Assembly: GCA_035938215.1 (NCBI GenBank)
Contig: DASZHC010000130.1
Coordinates: 1-5,642 of the forward strand
Reading direction: 5' to 3'
Source: DASZHC01 sp035938215
GTDB taxonomy: Bacteria; Verrucomicrobiota; Verrucomicrobiia; Chthoniobacterales; JAFAMB01
Length of the DNA stretch: 5,642 nt
The first letter of the stretch is position 1, and the number at the start of each line of letters is the position of its first letter. Shown piece by piece: positions 5,412 to 5,642 of this stretch. The translations under genes and the position numbers were made by a program. Under the pieces are notes generated by a model. It saw nothing but the letters and a program-made list of their open reading frames with translations, was not told where the DNA came from and searched no databases.

Positions 5412-5642
5412 ACTCGAGGGCAAGTTGCGAAACCGGGAGTCGGAGCTAAGCGAGGTTCAAACGCGGTTGAGCCAGCTCTCGAGAGAGCTTCAGTCGCGAG
5501 ACGAGGAACTGGCCCAGTCGCGGGCGCTCCTCGCTAAAATCTACAGTTCGGGGTCCTGGCGTCTGACCTTGCCGTTTCGCTTCCTACGGCAGATCGCCGG
5601 CGCGATTAGGCGTCGGAGCGTTCTGCTGGCTGAGAGGCTCGG
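5347..5642 (+). CDS. Coiled-coil protein with glycan-enzyme-like tail (3' end outside window)
   Basis: The frame runs from the ATG at 5347 to the window end (98 complete codons) and is bounded by TAG directly upstream. Residues 20-65 form a charged heptad-like coiled coil (DELEGKLRNRESELSEVQ, then QLSRELQSRDEELAQSRALL). It is followed by KIYSSGSWRLTLPFRFLRQI (64-83), a short motif often seen near the end of coiled coils in methyltransferases and glycosyltransferases of polysaccharide clusters, usually before a further domain. It is most easily read as the downstream part of the gene that began at 5196, after loss of most of the methyltransferase domain. The strong Shine-Dalgarno site means it could still be made as a separate protein. 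Function of the fragment alone is unknown. Confidence 0.5.
   Translation, partial: MSDRMKGTAVQQLGVASNTRDELEGKLRNRESELSEVQTRLSQLSRELQSRDEELAQSRALLAKIYSSGSWRLTLPFRFLRQIAGAIRRRSVLLAERL

Overview
The window looks like part of a glycan or polysaccharide biosynthesis island from a soil-type bacterium. It holds glycosyltransferases and SAM-dependent methyltransferases in mixed orientation, in various states of decay, separated by repeat-rich spacers. The taxon cannot be fixed from this sequence. The long hairpin at 4960-5052 (arms GTAGGTAGGG..GGATCTCCGAGCC) resembles, from memory only, intergenic repeats of soil Verrucomicrobiota (Chthoniobacterales). No rRNA, tRNA or housekeeping gene is present to confirm that.

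Layout. At the left edge is the C-terminal end of a family 2 glycosyltransferase (2-376, +). Its last 16 bases overlap the start of a complete class I methyltransferase with an N-terminal CxxC...CxxC motif (361-1257, +). Converging on it from the right is a minus-strand pair: a complete GT-B type glycosyltransferase (3485 to 2238), followed after about 50 bp by a badly decayed FkbM-like methyltransferase (about 2185 to 1433) with an early stop and several frameshifts. A gene-poor spacer (3486-4227) follows. It contains an 18-bp perfect palindrome just upstream of the glycosyltransferase and a 279-bp MITE-like foldback element (3933-4211). The foldback element ends 16 bp from the stop codon of a complete minus-strand FkbM-family methyltransferase (4941 to 4228). 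A second spacer (4942-5195) carries the 93-bp hairpin repeat and a smaller inverted repeat. At the right edge a plus-strand methyltransferase starts (5196) but loses its frame inside the SAM-binding motif. An overlapping frame with a strong Shine-Dalgarno sequence (from 5347) encodes a coiled coil plus a tail of a kind seen in surface-glycan enzymes, and runs off the window.

How the genes fit together: the two glycosyltransferases would add sugars to a lipid-linked or surface glycan, and the methyltransferases would O-methylate or otherwise decorate sugars. This follows from the families and their proximity; no substrate can be read from the sequence. The number of broken genes and repeats suggests a fast-evolving surface-glycan locus. 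The most unusual object is the foldback element at 3933-4211: two inverted copies of a conserved core, each clamped by its own unrelated but self-complementary stem, all inside 33-bp terminal inverted repeats.
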